DNA of 64,000 bases from Paraescarpia echinospica (lineage: Eukaryota; Annelida; Polychaeta; Sabellida; Siboglinidae). The stretch lies in NCBI GenBank assembly GCA_020002185.1, contig CM034534.1, positions 13,517,027-13,581,026 on the forward strand, in the 5' to 3' direction. Each line of letters opens with the position of its first letter. Position 1 is the first letter of the stretch. The notes under the pieces were generated by a model that saw only the letters and a program-made list of their open reading frames with translations, searched no databases and was not told where the DNA came from. Both the position numbers and the translations under genes were made by a program. Shown here one piece after another: positions 46,143 through 58,150 of this stretch.

Positions 46143-48402
46143 GTTAGTTGTATACACTGAAGATATATATTATATCAATATATAAAAAAATAATAAGTAT
46201 GGTGGAGAACTAAAATTATAGTTCACGAATACATTTGTAAGATTATCTCCGGTCTGTGTGTACATGTTTGTTCAGGTAAATAAATGTATAAGGTATATGG
46301 TTATTTTAACAGCCTATTTGCACACGTTTATATTATGATTATTTTGACAGAATACTACCACGTTTTATAATGGTTTCCGTATAATAAAATATATGTTTAT
46401 ATTATTAATATAAATTAATACGGAAAATACGTGTGTTTTGCTTCCTCTAACATAATAGAGATTGCAAAGTAAAATTTAAAGAAATATAACAGCCCTGAAC
46501 ATTGCAAGTAACCAACAGCGTATGGAGCGAGGTGGCGATGGTTCAGTTTCTGTAAGAATCACATTTTATGTTTGGTGAACGTGTTTAATCCGCACACAAT
46601 CGTCTAGAGCTTCCCGTTGCGTGGACTTGTAATGTTTTAAATGACCGTAGCTGTAAGTTGTCGGCGTATGTTCACGCGTCGGTGCGTGCGTGCGATGCGA
46701 TATCTTTGAACGTGCAACTGGGATGCATTATGTCAACCAGAGATGCTCTACGCATGACGCTGATATGTGTTACATAATATCGCGTCACCGTAACATATCC
46801 GTAACATTAATTTCAGGGATGTGGCGACAACATTACGCAATTGTCGCTACCGGCACTTTCCGAAATGCACTTAAGAGCTATTTATTAAAACACGAATTCA
46901 CGTGGTCAGAACACATTTTAACTGGCAATATTCATAAACGAACTCTGTTCAAGGAAAACTAGACAACTTGTACTATAACATATTACTTTAATTAGTATTT
47001 GTCCAGATTAATAAAGAATCAAAATATTTGAATAACGTGTATTATTTATAGTACTATTATTATTATCATTGGTACATTATTATAATAATTACTATTATCA
47101 TCATTATTGTCAACTTTAGGCACCTTATTATCATTTATTTAAATATAATCATTATAATAATTATTACATTACTATCACTATCATTATCACGCGTATCATT
47201 ATCACTGTTATTACTAGAACTATCATTTGTTTTATTCGTGCTCAAGGAAAACAAATTTACACCATAAGGAATGTGTCAATAAAAAGTTTCACCCGTCAAA
47301 GACGCAGCCCGACTCAGTGACCCGCCACGCGACAAGCGTCGTCCTCGCTCCCCGATCACTTTCCGAGAGAGGGGCTTTTTGTGTTCTTGTTCGTAAAACT
47401 AGCCCGCCGCGGGGCGTTCCGGTTTCGGACGACGTTTAAAAACTAATTAGAAATGGTCGCAATATGGCGGCGTTTCGCCGATGTGTTTATTTACCCGAGA
47501 GCTTGTTCGCTATCGTCCTCGAAACGGACACTTTGCGTGTGGGTGGTTCTGGCGGATCACTGCCATCTGGGGCGACTGCGAGGAGAGATGGACGCCAAAT
47601 AAATATAGCAGACGACACTGACGTTTTCCCGGCTATGTTTAGTATCGATGTAACTCAATGTGACATTTTCATTAATAATTTTTTTTAAATAAATATGATA
47701 TAGTTTTTATTAATTTAAGCTTCTTCGTCAGTTAATTTAGTCAACCGCGAACGCAGTATGATGTTCAAACCTATATTGACTCGTGTTGTACGGTAGTGTG
47801 GCAAAAAGTGCACTCATTTAAAGACAAAGACAATTTGGTCTAATTATCGTTCATTAAGGCAGAACTGGTTAAACATTCATATAGCAGTAGTAGTAACTAC
47901 AGGACCGTAATAACTACATAATAAATACCAATGCAATGTTAGTACCATTCTTACACATTTTGCAAATATCATCATTAGAAGCAAAGCGTCCCCCCCCCGT
48001 GCAGTTTGTCTCCATCATTGTACATTATATGGTATGCTAGTTTAAAATTCATATTCATAAATACTGTTTACATATATCTGTACATTGACCCTATCAATAA
48101 CCAACATGGTCATTATTCTCAATTTAGTTTAATGTATTCTATGAATAAGATAAAATAATAACAAAAATAGCGCATAATAATTTAATAGTCAATTTACATA
48201 TAAATGGGGATTCATCCCATAAATAGTTGTGAAAACTGCTGTGCTAAATACTAAATGGATTAGTTTATGCACACACAAAAATCTTCGATATACTTTACCA
48301 AGGGGGTGCGCTTTACTCCACTTCTGGGTTGCGATTTGCCCTGTATTGAACGTGACATTTGAATTACACATATCCGTAAGTCACAGTATTGCTCGCATTA
48401 TC

Positions 48403-48432
48403 TAATGATGCCTGTTATAGCAGGCATCATTA
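48403..48432. other. perfect 12-bp hairpin in glass intron
   Basis: TAATGATGCCTG, loop TTATAG, then CAGGCATCATTA. No other feature accounts for it. The stem is too short for a typical miRNA precursor. Confidence 0.7.
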
Positions 48433-48881
48433 CATTAAACTTGCGAGTTGCTATTTCACATGTTTGGTTAGTTCATAACTTGCTATGGTTAGGTGCGCCT
48501 TTTGTTGTACTATTTCTGCAAACATCTAACGTAGCCAAAATAGTTTAGTATGGTTTGTTCAGGGTGCGCTTTGCCCTACACTATTGTATATTTAAAACAC
48601 ATACATTGGATTGATAAGTAGAGGCCTACTTTTGTTAAAATCATCGACAGAATTTACTTCGATCGTTACATAAACTGTTTTGTGAATGGGTGAGTAGCCT
48701 TATGTTATTGTATAGAGAACAACATTTCGAAATGTGTTTATCATATTACCAAAATGTATTGTCTGTCTCCATTGCGGAATATTTTATTGCTGGTATATTG
48801 AATTTAATAGATTCTTATCAGTGTTTTATTTTGCAACCATGTCGATAGTTGCGTAACCTGGATGTGGCGTTCGGCTGTAGA

Positions 48882-51800
48882 ATGGACAATTACACGAACT
48901 GTTCGACCGATATCTGGCATAACGGCGTCGCATTTAAGCCTTCTCACGACACTTTGGACATCGGCGCCTTCTCTCGACCTGTCGTTGACCAGGATCCGAA
49001 CCGCTACATACCTACGTCGTGTGCTTCCGTTTACAAGTAAGTAGTTCCTTAATCCATGCACTTCACTTACGTCACAGCTGAATTACCATAATAGAGATAC
49101 AAGACAAGGAATCTATATATAATTATATTCACGTTAGTTTCATTCTGAAATAGTCCATCTTTTTACTTGAGTAAATCAGCATGCCCCATGAACTATATAT
49201 AACTTTTCTCTAAATCCATATACATTTCTTACACAATATGCAATTTTAAGATAACACGGTACAAAAGATTTAAAAAGTATATCCGCGTGTCAAACGCTTA
49301 TTATTCCGTGGGCCAGACATGGCGAGCGACAATTTTGCAAAAGCTTAATATATCGTACAGAATATCCAAAGACAACGTGAAATACACGGTAACAAGTGTG
49401 ATCAAATAAGTCAATGTCATTCATGTTCTACGCACTATTTCTTAAACACGGTTAAAATGATAGTTTAACTCAGAATGCAACTGTAAGACGGTAACTTTGG
49501 ATCATTGAAAGTGCATCTCCTCCGAGGCGCCCGTGTCGTCCACGTGCCTGTTTCTATATGTTCATTCGCTTGCAATGCTTTGAAAGATGAGTTTCTCCTA
49601 CGCGAGAGACTGAACGTTGATCAAGTCTCCAACTCTCTTGGCGCCAATATAAATGAATTTAAGATCAGAGTACTGTAATGGTTCAGAATTGTGCACTTGG
49701 TCCGTTGCTCCATGGTTGGGCGTAAGCTAGTATTAATTATTATAGATGTCGTGAAATTGTCACAAAAACATTTAACGTATAAAGTTCACACAGAAACACG
49801 TATAAGAGAGGATGACCGATATTGGACCAGTGTGAATATTGGACCACCGCGATTTATCAGCTTTGCGACGATACACCAGCTAATGGCGTCAACCAGCGTA
49901 TTTGCGGCAGAACAAGTTATCGATTGGCGAAGTCAAAATGGCGGAGAGTGCGCGCAAACAAAAACGGTGAGGAAATTTCGTTTTTTCACTCCGCCCTCTT
50001 GTTGTAATTGTATCGCAATTTCAAGTGTGTCACGCTCGGTAATTATTTATACTGTATCAACTGGATTTGCTTGTCGGGTGCCTGGAGGTCCTTCCTAATC
50101 ATAGTAAAGTTCAGAAAATTTCACTCCAGCTGACACAGGAGAAAGACATTTTCGTCGTGTTACCGATATTGGACCCGGAGGGGATATATATTGGATTGGT
50201 GGTTCAATATATATCACAGGCGGTCCAATATAGATTCCGGCGCTTATGAACAGGAATGCTGTTAAATCATAATCTATATACTACAACGAATCCGTCAATC
50301 GTAAACTATTTCAATCTATTTTATTTTAATGTAGACTATGGCTCATCTTACCTCAAATTTACCATTCTACAATATTATACTTCATGTTTTTCAAAACTCA
50401 CACACGCACGCACACGTGCGCGCATACACGCCTACACGCCCGTCCGCTCATCTGCCCGCCCAGCCCCGTCCAGTCAGACTGATCCTGCCATGACAGACTT
50501 CCAATCTTTGATGCATTGTTTTGTCTTTTGTGCTTTAGGGACACATATGGCAGATGGACTGGAGACGATTTGGACCGCGCCTTGACTGCTCTCCAAAACG
50601 GAGATGCATGCTTAAATGCCAGTTTGAGGCCGCATGAGCTTGAGTTTGAGGCAGCATTGGTCAAGTACGGAGTCTATGTTGATTGGCCTAAGCAGAACCG
50701 ATCTGATGGAGTTGGTCTACCAACTGGCCGACGTCAACGGAATCGACGGTTCAAACATGCTAAACAGTCGGCAAGTACCATGTGGTACCGAAAATTCATG
50801 AAACGTCATCCCGAACTTAGCTTGCGAAAAGCTGAGGCCACATCACTTGCCAAAGCAAAATACTTTAACCGAATTAATGTTGGGGATTTTTTTCTCTCGA
50901 GACTGGTGGATACACATAACCCGAACGACCTGCACATATCTACAACGTTGATGAATTACACAAGAAATTTGGAGGCTATCGACTTGGCCCGAGAAAACGA
51001 CATCATCCTGTTTTCGCTCCCTCCGCACACCACTCATCGTCTCCAGCCACTTGATCGCACATTCTACAAGTCGCTCATGGTCAACTGCGACCGTGCATGC
51101 GACAAATGATCGGGAACTGAGAAGACAACTGTGACGGTGGATGTCATTGCAAGGCTTTTCGGCGAGGCATACGTAGGCTCTGCAAAAATGTAAACAGCCA
51201 TCAATGGCTTTCGCTGCTCCGGTATTTGGTTTTGTGACCGCTATGTTTTCACAGACGAGGACTATGCAATGACAGCGCGGTTTGGCGATCAACCTGCTCA
51301 AGCACCCGGCGATCCACCTGCGCAAGCACCCGACGATCAACCTGCACAAGCTCCGGCGATGAACCTGCGCAAGCACTCGGCGATCAACCTGCGGAAGCAC
51401 TCGACGATCAACCTGCGCAATAAACCGGCGATCAAGCAAGCTCGGTGATAATTACATGTGCGGACGGAAAGTGCTTTTTTCGGTCTGTGATCATTAGCTT
51501 AGATATTACACTGCAAACCGCAACCCGTGACCATTATGGCAATCTAACGCACATCATGTCCCGAATAGTCGAGACCAATGAGGCAGACCGTCTGCGAGCC
51601 AAAGTGGTACGTCGTATGTGTGAACATTTTGAAGATTACAGGCATATCGACAAACATGCCACAAACGCAGACCTTCCCGAGCACAAACACTACGGCTCAA
51701 TCGAGGAGAGGACGGAGGCAATGGCGAATCAAACAGAGATGGTTGGCGAAATTGAGATCATTGCTACAATGGAATCTCTGCAGAGGACGATCGAAGTTTT

Positions 51801-54800
51801 CGTTGGCACCTCAAAGATGGTGTATGGGAGGGAATTCAGTGCTACCAAACCGCCCATAAGACTCCAATTCCTCGCTGCATGGCGTAAATGATGCAGGCCA
51901 CTGTAACTGCTTAATACTACGAAACACCTTCATAACTCCACAAATCCTATCACCCGTCATGAATTTCAACCGCCAACAACGGGGACTGAATACAAGAACA
52001 GAGATACTGACGTCCAGCCCGTATAGACGAAGGTTATCGTGGACGACGTCGTCTCAACCGCGAGCAAAGAAGACAAAACTGAGCAACAAACCAAGAGTTA
52101 CACGACAATCCAAAGTGGAAATGCTAGCAGGACCCAAAATGTCGGCGACAAAAACTGGGAAATCTTGTTTCTGTATTCTCTGTGAAGAGGACCGAGTGGG
52201 GGACATGGTCCGGTGTGTGAACTGTGGGACATGGATTCATGCGACCTGTGCGGGGGACATCCTCCGAACCACCAATGTGATCTGTGTTGACCACAGGCAA
52301 TCCGCCAGTTAGCACCTATATAGCGTGTACTGTCCAACCCATAGGGAATGGACGAATTATCAGTGTTTCTATAAAAGTCTGAACAATCTATCTTGATGTG
52401 TGCTATATGTTGTCATACAATGACCGTTGGTCCAACATTGATCCCGGGATGGTCCATTATACAGAACCGTGACACACATATTGGACCGATGTGACCTTTT
52501 CTTGTTCTTAGGTCTGATCAGAAACGCCCGAACGTAAATCACTTTGGTGTGTCATGTGGACGCCTTTGGTGACTACCTTTAGTTTATAATAGTTTCCACC
52601 TAAATCTCTCAATCCGCCGTGGTGTAATGGATCAAGATGCTTAGGTGGTCCAATATCGGTCATCCTCCCCTAAAGTTTACAGAATCACGAGAAACGATGG
52701 TGAATTCTTTAATAATAGCCTATGTAGCTATATAGTGCGAACAAATGCATTTCTACGAAAGGAATTCACATAAGACAACATTATGCTAGTAGGCATCGAA
52801 CCTTAGAAAACAAACACAAACAATAACATAGTGTGTCTGCTTGTATTATCTTTAAACAAAGACGTCAAGAAATGGAGGCGCCAGTTACCATCAGTATGTG
52901 AGATTACCCGTTTCACCCAATGGCAACACTCATCCTATTACGTCCGCTGGGACGCAGCGGAGGCGCCCGTGATAGAACGGCGCGTTATGCAAGCGGATTA
53001 TGATTTTCTGGCGAACGTACAGGGAGACATGTGCGCTATCCCGTTCCTAAATTACCCCGGGATACGCTGAGTGACCCAGCTGGGCGTTGTCTGAGGAGTA
53101 TCGGGCAAACAAGTTTCTTTTATGTTCTCCAACGGCGTGTAATGCTGTCATGACTAATAGCGCCTGATTGACCTGACAATATAGGCGAGAGAGACGCGGC
53201 GCGGAATGTTTATTTTACGTAATGTTTCGCTAAATTGTTAGTACGACGTGTTGCATTCAAGGAGGGCACGCATGTATTAAATGTATACTCCGGCGTCGGG
53301 TTTTCCCTGCGGGTGTGCGGGTGTGCGCGTGTGCGTGTGTGCGGGGTGCGTGTGTGCGGGTGTGCGGGTGCGCGGGTGCGCGGGTGCGCGGGTGCGCGGG
53401 TGCCCGGGTGCTGGGGTGCGGGGGTGCTGGGGTGCGGGTGTGCGGGGTGCGGGTGTGCGGGTGCGGGGGTGCTGGGGTGCCGGGGTGCCGGGGTGCGAGA
53501 GGTACAGGGACGCCAATAAACCATTCTGTCAAAATAGTCCTGTCGAAGAGGAAGATTTATTGACACCTTACCACTGTGTGACAGATATGTTTACTGCAAT
53601 AGTAATGTTTTGTATGTAAACATTTCCCGTATTTTCACTCGCCTCAGTCTACGTTCCTTGGTTTCCTTATGCTTAGACCGTTGGCCTATGTCATATATAA
53701 AGTGCAACCTTATTAGGGTAACAAATGTCATAAATTGTCTGTCTGTGATTCGGTTCCCAGAAGTTTCACTAATTACAATAAACCTGCTGAAATAAACAGA
53801 TTGTATCATTGAGTTTTGCATTGCTAAATTCTGTAAAACGACGATATTTGCATATAACATATTGATGCCAAAAATGTTTATGACAAAATCGAAACATTTT
53901 CAATGGAGCCAGGCTCCGAATGGAACGTAGGCGTATAGGTAGTACAGTTTGACTGGCAGTACATGGCCGGTTTGCCTAGAGTTTGTTTCAGCTGTGTACA
54001 GTAAATAGTACCTCTGTGTGCTTTCCAGACCTCAGGTCCATACCGTGGTTGACGGGGGGAGGAGCGATATTAAAAATCTCTAACTGCACCCCTTAAGGCC
54101 GCCAATTGCACCCCCTGAGACTTCCAACTGAACAAAACCTTCAATTACACCCTCTTGAGATAGCCAACGTCAACCCTCTTGAGGCCCCCAGAAAACCTCC
54201 AACTGGATTCCCCTTAAGACCTCTTATAAGGAACTTTTTTTCGTCGAACAGAACTTTTTTCGTGAACGAATGGGTGCGTTCGCACCCTTCACATCCCAGC
54301 CTACGGCCCTGGTTCTGTTGTAAAGCAATTTTTCAGTGGTTAGCCTCGATTACAAAGGCGCCATGACGTGGCAGCACTTTTTCGCCTCTCACAACCTCCT
54401 GGCGAAGTCACGCAGCCTGGCGAAAGTCGGTTAAGCGAGACTACTCAGTGGCCGGCGATTGGCTGAAGTAAATAGTCGATAGGCGTCAGGATGGTGGTGT
54501 AGTTATAGGCAGTATGTGACAGATGGCGCCGCGGTGCCTCTTTCTCACGTGAATGGAACAACTGCTCTAAAGATTGTGACGAAATCGCTAGCTAGACTTT
54601 GTTTAATATAAGATTGGCATATATCTTATAAGGGCAGGTTACTAACAATTGAACAATCGATAGACTCTCGACAAACCAAAGCATTCTTTATCAAACTGGC
54701 ATAGCTCTGGACGGCAGCCCTATTAGGGATAATCTCAGAACGTCAATGTCCGATATATAAAAAATACTTTCGTTTGGGGGCGGGCGGTTTGATACAGTTT

Positions 54801-56043
54801 CGTCTGGCGTCGGACATTGATATTATACTTCTGACCGACACTGTTAATATACTGGTATCTCAATGTTTACAAAACTTCGTATAAAGGAAGGGGTGCGGGC
54901 TGAGGCCAGATGAAAATAATTTAACTTAATATCTGATATTATCCCTTACATCGTGTGTTGTATTGATGTGCGTTTTTCCGTTACAGAGATTTCTCGATCT
55001 TTTCTCAGAGGAAGCCACATCACATGGCAGATGCTCTTCTCAGCCTGAAGAACTCGGTCCAGGCTCCTCCCCCACACGCCCCGACACAGATGCCGGGTCT
55101 GATCTCCCCCATGGGTCCCGGTCTAACGCCATACGCCACCCCGCCGTTCTCCTACACCGTCAACCACCAGCCCCAGATGGGCAATGCGAACTACCCGTGT
55201 CCGGCATCGTGCCAATACCCCCCAACCCCCGTTAGCACGGGACCATGTGCTGCCGACCACTCGGCCCAGGGTGCCGCCTACTTCCCTTCGATGAGCGTCA
55301 ATGTATCCATGAGCATGAACGTCGGCATGTACAACGACTGGAACTGCGCGTATCCGTCCGCCGCGCAATGTAGTACGCCGTATTCGCCGGCGCAGGGCGC
55401 CCACCACTCGCTGTCTAATCACTGCTCGCCCGGAAATCGCGGGTACGCATGCGCGTACGCCGACCCGCGCAACGTCGGTCCTATGTACGGCTACGAGCCT
55501 CCGACGACGACGGCGGCAGATGGAGGGGCGAAGCTCTCGGGGTTGCTGGCGTCGTTCAGCGCCGTGCGAACACGGGGCGGCAAGACGAGCATTATGGGGT
55601 GTGGCGCCAAGGTCAACCTATGCCGCATTTGTGGGAAGACATACGCCCGTCCGAGCACGCTCAAAACCCATCTACGCACCCATTCGGGTGAGAAACCCTA
55701 CCGTTGTCAGATGTGCACCAAATCCTTTTCGCAGGCGGCCAATCTGACCGCGCACCTGCGTACGCACAGTGGAGAGAAGCCCTTCCGGTGTCCCGTGTGC
55801 GCGCGCAGCTTCTCCCAGAGTTCCTCGGTGACGACGCACATGCGCACGCATTCGGGTGAGCGGCCATACCAGTGTCGTATGTGCAAGAAGGCCTTCTCCG
55901 ACAGCTCGACGCTGACGAAGCACCTAAGGATCCACTCCGGGGAGAAACCGTACCAGTGCAAACTGTGTCTTCTTCGTTTCTCTCAGTCCGGAAACCTCAA
56001 CCGGCACATGCGCGTTCACAGCGGAAGTTCCGGCAACGAGTAA
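48882..56043 (+). CDS. glass: Glass zinc-finger transcription factor (2 coding exons)
   Basis: Orthologue of Drosophila Glass, a nuclear DNA-binding factor that specifies photoreceptor cells. Exon 48882-49036 (ATG in AGAATGG context; 51 codons plus 2 bases; donor GTAAGT) joins in phase to 54987-56043 (acceptor CCGTTACAG), giving about 403 residues. The second exon holds a Tyr/Pro/Ser-rich region with the Glass-specific [14 protein letters not shown] block and FSYTVNHQP, then five C2H2 fingers (about residues 264-394), all Cys/His intact, with Glass hallmark stretches [39 protein letters not shown] and [20 protein letters not shown]. The protein ends 7 residues after the last finger, much shorter than the fly tail. 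The identity of the first coding exon is inferred from frame and splice fit; other small exons in the 5.9-kb intron are possible. Confidence 0.93.
50540..51440 (+). pseudogene. pogo/Tigger-like transposase remnant
   Basis: Begins after an acceptor-like TGCTTTAG with [20 protein letters not shown] (HTH of psq type), then [20 protein letters not shown] (CENP-B-like DNA-binding region), then jumps from a HNPNDLH segment to [20 protein letters not shown], the late DDE-domain signature of pogo transposases. About 100 residues with the first catalytic Asp residues are deleted. It continues past TGA and TAA codons into [18 protein letters not shown] and [12 protein letters not shown], the usual pogo C-terminal pattern, and then a GDQPAQAP repeat. 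Non-functional as a transposase. Confidence 0.88.
51290..51440 (+). repeat. 24-bp repeat encoding [12 protein letters not shown] linker
   Basis: About six units of GATCAACCTGCGCAAGCACCC type. A one-base loss after the third unit shifts the frame from that of the transposase to that of the OTU domain; in both frames the unit translates as (G/D)D(Q/E)PAQA(P/L), which shows the original linker was continuous between the two modules. Confidence 0.85.
51445..51960 (+). pseudogene. OTU-type cysteine peptidase domain of the pogo element
   Basis: [15 protein letters not shown] matches the OTU catalytic D-G-x-C-x-x-R motif; [18 protein letters not shown] matches the internal 'WGg..Ei.A.s..l...I.v' step (Trp lost), and PPIRLQF precedes a frameshift near 51875, after which the catalytic His motif appears as AGHCNC in the frame of the PHD segment. 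OTU enzymes are deubiquitinases. Catalytic Asp, Cys and His positions are all present, but the frame is broken. Confidence 0.8.
51959..52312 (+). pseudogene. PHD-like finger module of the pogo element
   Basis: After a basic Ser/Arg-rich segment the frame reads [20 protein letters not shown] and [10 protein letters not shown], then VICVDH: C-x2-C ... C-x2-C-x4-H-x2-C with W.H, and a last pair reduced to C..H. Similar short PHD-like fingers end many pogo/jerky-type transposases. It ends at TAG 52310-52312. In frame with the transposase remnant and with the GHCNC of the OTU domain. Confidence 0.8.
52673..53285. other. intron sequence, nothing recognised
   Basis: Within the second glass intron. 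Short open frames only, no domain or splice-supported exon. Confidence 0.4.
53298..53505. repeat. G-rich GGGTGC(GC) minisatellite
   Basis: Degenerate units GGGTGCGC, GGGTGTGC and GGGTGCTG, strongly G-rich on the plus strand and therefore able to form quadruplex. Pro/His/Thr frames on the minus strand and Cys/Gly/Val frames on the plus strand are artefacts. Confidence 0.9.
54987..56043 (+). CDS. glass: glass main exon: five C2H2 zinc fingers
   Basis: Open from the acceptor to TAA 56041-56043. Finger linkers are HSGEKP/HSGERP type. GC content is much higher than in the flanks, as expected for conserved coding sequence. A second possible acceptor two bases later (CAGAG|) would put the start in the frame [13 protein letters not shown] and would not lead into the fingers, so the first AG is preferred. 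Confidence 0.95.
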
Positions 56044-56164
56044 CTTGCCTGCGTGGCTGTTATATTACAACAAACTGCATTGATCCAATACAATATAATT
56101 ACATACTGTATGTAAAGATTTTGAACGTGATGATGTTAACGTTCATATCTCGGCAACTGATTGA

Positions 56165-56170
56165 AATAAA
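56165..56170 (+). terminator. polyadenylation signal of glass
   Basis: AATAAA 122 bp after the glass stop codon, in an AT-rich 3' UTR-like stretch. Confidence 0.6.
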
Positions 56171-56239
56171 GTCTCGAATTGTATCGATTAATATGAACCT
56201 GCATGTACGAACATTTCACTAGTAACCGTTTACGTCCAT

Positions 56240-57120
56240 TATTGTGGCAGCTACTTTGTATTTATGTAATTGTTCTGAGTTGTGTTCACTGGTTAACTAA
56301 CATATGTACATCTATATTTATTTGTTAGGCGTAGATCTACAACAAAACTTACAAATAAATACTTACAAAATCAGCAAACATGACATGTTGGCGTTCAACC
56401 CGGAAAATTCTCGCAATTGTTTTGTTGTACGACGAAAACTCGCCGGTATATGCCAAAGCGCGTTCGATCTCATTATTAGTAATGATTCCAACATCAAATC
56501 GAATGATTGTTACGTTCTGATGCTACAACAACTACACATTCTAATTACTTACACATCAAGGCCCAAGCACACACGAACGCACATAAATACACATCATAAT
56601 TTTATTGTTTCTAGCGTGGAATTTGTTGAGCTGCTGATTTAGTTTCATTTTATAAGGTGCATCCTCGAGAGCGACTATCATAATCTTAGAGGAGTCATTG
56701 TCCCTAGTTTCGCAGTATTCAGGCATTTCAAATAATACACCCATGCCAAAATTATAATAGTTTTGCGCTATTTCTACTATTTATACACTTACTATTGGAC
56801 TTGATTGTATTATATGTGTTATTTAAGTTGCATGACGGGTCGAATATAAATTCTTCTTCTTCTCTGTCAGCTTCTTCAGCCAAGCGTACACATTCCATTA
56901 ATGCAAAGAACACTGCTCATTTGCATTTTGTCATATCACGAAAAAACTGGTAGATATCTCATGGAGAACATTTATACTTAGATACCCGGAAATGAGGACT
57001 ATCTATTTATGTAAAAAACAACTTGCCACCAGAGTCTTGAAACGAAAATCGCTTTCTAGGCAAATTTGTTATATTGAGCGTCCGGCCTAGAAAGAACACA
57101 TCGCACCCACATGCATACAT
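56240..57120. other. intergenic, no recognisable gene
   Basis: AT-rich. Frames of up to about 110 codons exist but lack motifs. Confidence 0.4.
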
Positions 57121-57126
57121 AAATAC

Positions 57127-57575
<449 letters not shown>

Positions 57576-57641
57576 GAAATTACCTAGTTAAATTACGTAA
57601 CCCACGTCAATACTATACCTGCCACCTCCACCCCGCCGAAC

Positions 57642-57960
57642 TTAACAAGATTTAACAAGATTGCCATCCAGAAAATTAACTCTAGATGGCAGGTGGACAA
57701 GGAAGCCTTTTGGCTTATCGAGAGTCCAATACTTTTTATCTACGTGTCTCGTAAACATATTCACGCTACTAGTGCCAACACAATCGGGAGATAATCTGTT
57801 CCATTCATTTACAGTCAATACTTCCATTATCTTGTGCACAGTTGCAGCTTGGCCGTATTCGATACGCCACCTCTTGAAGGCGTCGTAAACCTTTTCACGA
57901 AGGAGTTCATCCGATTTGTTTATTTCTTCCAAAGACCCCCACTCAAGTTCAACTCACGCA
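57642..57960 (-). pseudogene. death-domain-like segment fused to LINE tail
   Basis: The minus-strand frame reads SLEEINKSDELLREKVYDAF then KRWRIEYGQAATVHKIMEVL, matching the C-terminal helices of a death domain (L..W....G..AT...L...L). It runs without a stop into VNEWNRLSPDCVGTSSVNMF, the common C-terminus of CR1-like LINE ORF2, and ends at 57642. So a 5'-truncated LINE appears to have landed in, or carried along, a death-domain exon. The first half of the death domain is not seen. Confidence 0.55.
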
Positions 57961-58150
57961 TAATGCCTTTTATTCCTTTATGACCTATTCGTGGTCGGAC
58001 AAGAACGTGAACCCCTCGTACCAGTACTGTTTAACAATATTTAACAGTATTTAACAAGATTTAACAAGATTGCCATCCAGAAAACTAACTGTAGATGGCA
58101 GGTGGCCAAGGAAGTCGTTTGGTTTATCGAGAGTCCAATACTTTTTATTT
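57650..58150 (-). mobile_element. two tandem LINE 3' ends
   Basis: Segments near 57650-57760 and 58045-58150 share TGCCATCCAGAAAA, CTAGATGGCAGGTGG-type sequence and AATACTTTTTAT; both stop at repeated ATCTTGTTAAAT units. The second is the 3' end of the longer CR1 copy upstream on the minus strand. Confidence 0.75.

Larger units (their letters stand above)
49805..52670 (+). mobile_element. pogo-type DNA transposon in glass intron
   Basis: 2866 bp. Inverted termini AGAGAGGATGACCGATATTG and (reverse) GGGGAGGATGACCGATATTG are each flanked by TA (49803-49804 and 52671-52672), the target duplication of the Tc1/mariner/pogo superfamily. Repeated ATTGGACC motifs near both ends (about 49830-50225 and 52430-52490) look like transposase binding sites. 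It encodes remnants of transposase, OTU domain and PHD-like finger, all plus strand. Confidence 0.92.

Noticed and set aside
50843..51439. 198-codon minus-strand frame
   Set aside because: Shadow of the pogo transposase remnant and its 24-bp coding repeats on the plus strand.
54963..55235. Alternative glass frame [15 protein letters not shown]
   Set aside because: It does not lead into the zinc fingers; the acceptor two bases earlier keeps the finger frame with the upstream exon.
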